A stretch of 64,000 nt of DNA. Source: JABWBD01 sp040768665 (GTDB lineage Bacteria; Planctomycetota; Planctomycetia; Pirellulales; Thermoguttaceae). Below are positions 63,771 to 64,000 of this stretch, in pieces. The translations under genes were made by a program, and so were the position numbers. The stretch covers positions 124,001 through 188,000 of the forward strand of contig JAXGMN010000008.1 of NCBI GenBank assembly GCA_040768665.1, read 5' to 3'. The notes beneath the pieces are model-generated. The model did not search any database and was not told the DNA's origin. It saw nothing but the letters and a program-made list of their open reading frames with translations. Every line of letters starts with the position of its first letter. The stretch's first letter is position 1.

Positions 63771-64000
63771 TCAATCTGCCGGTCGATTCCAGATAGGCTG
63801 CAGGGCAACGAGCCGCGGAGTTGCGTAGCCGTCGTCCGTGTGCAAGACCGCCTCGACCTCCGCTTCATGTCCCGGCGGCAATTCTTCGAGCGACGTGGCG
63901 GCACGCCATTCAGACCAGGGCGATCCGTCCTGGCGGGTGCGGGTTCGGAAGCGAATCCAAGTGGGATCGGGTATGTCGGCCGAGACGCTCAGCGACTGGA
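63771..64000 (-). CDS. C-terminal part of a probable secreted protein, cut by window edge
   Basis: Open to the right edge on the minus strand, ending at TGA 63773-63771. The visible 76 residues (DPTWIRFRTRTRQDGSPWSE, then EVEAVLHTDDGYATPRLVAL) resemble an Fn3- or galactose-binding-like beta domain found in surface proteins. The start and main domain lie outside the window. Confidence 0.6.
   Translation of the reverse strand, partial: QSLSVSADIPDPTWIRFRTRTRQDGSPWSEWRAATSLEELPPGHEAEVEAVLHTDDGYATPRLVALQPIWNRPAD

Overview
The window is GC-rich bacterial chromosome that looks like Planctomycetota, probably Pirellulales-like. The grounds are the mix of Tat-exported sugar isomerase and Gfo/Idh/MocA proteins, a secreted formylglycine sulfatase, a ceramidase-like hydrolase, heparinase- and GH-like secreted enzymes, an inverse-autotransporter beta-helix protein, an S46 peptidase, a GYF-vWA protein, and many short dispersed palindromic repeats. 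This assignment rests on family content; no rRNA or marker tree was available.

Layout. 0-1.9 kb: 3' part of a heparinase II/III-like gene. 1.9-7.2 kb: a 1765-residue kinase-like/DUF4011/SF1 helicase/nuclease fusion on the minus strand, carrying a 99-bp palindromic repeat inserted in frame. 7.2-9.5 kb: nested inverted repeat, Uma2 nuclease, M48-like peptidase. 9.5-15.5 kb: minus-strand run of secreted or Tat-exported sugar-related proteins, then exodeoxyribonuclease III. 15.7-18.6 kb: a MetE-like gene and a flagellin-like gene, both broken by several frameshifts. 19-21.8 kb: two secreted beta-propeller-like paralogues.

22.3-31.4 kb: two apparently identical 2773-bp insertion sequences in inverted orientation, each with a perfect 16-bp terminal inverted repeat and a 4-bp target duplication. 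Between them lies a 5'-truncated RHS gene with a deaminase-like toxin tip and an overlapping SUKH-like immunity gene. 31.4-33.2 kb is a scrap zone: an IS91-type transposase remnant holding a 344-bp MITE-like insertion, and a GH127 C-terminal fragment. A Phd/PIN toxin-antitoxin pair follows at 33.2-33.9 kb.

34.2-43.9 kb: a metabolic run (cysteine-rich DUF1284-like Tat protein, ceramidase-like hydrolase, ribulokinase), then a PD-(D/E)XK-like protein, hisS, a YkgJ-type cysteine-cluster protein, a BON-domain protein and a sulfatase. 44.5-49.8 kb: an island with an MT-A70 methyltransferase convergent with a BglII/BstYI-type restriction enzyme, a second PD-(D/E)XK-like protein, a broken REP-associated tyrosine transposase bracketed by inverted REP-like ends, and an unknown protein with a duplicated HTH-like module. 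It lies on the 3' side of a tRNA-Arg(UCG) gene. 51-64 kb returns to core-like genes: a GYF/TM/vWA protein, a Coa1-like protein, a small basic protein, prfB with a programmed +1 frameshift, an S46 peptidase, an inverse autotransporter, a Gfo/Idh/MocA oxidoreductase, a rhomboid protease, and a partial secreted gene at the right edge.

Candidate unusual systems are the kinase-like/helicase/nuclease fusion, the toxin-immunity cassette between inverted IS copies, and the tRNA-adjacent restriction island with its paired nuclease gene. All function statements come from motifs read by eye; no database search was run.
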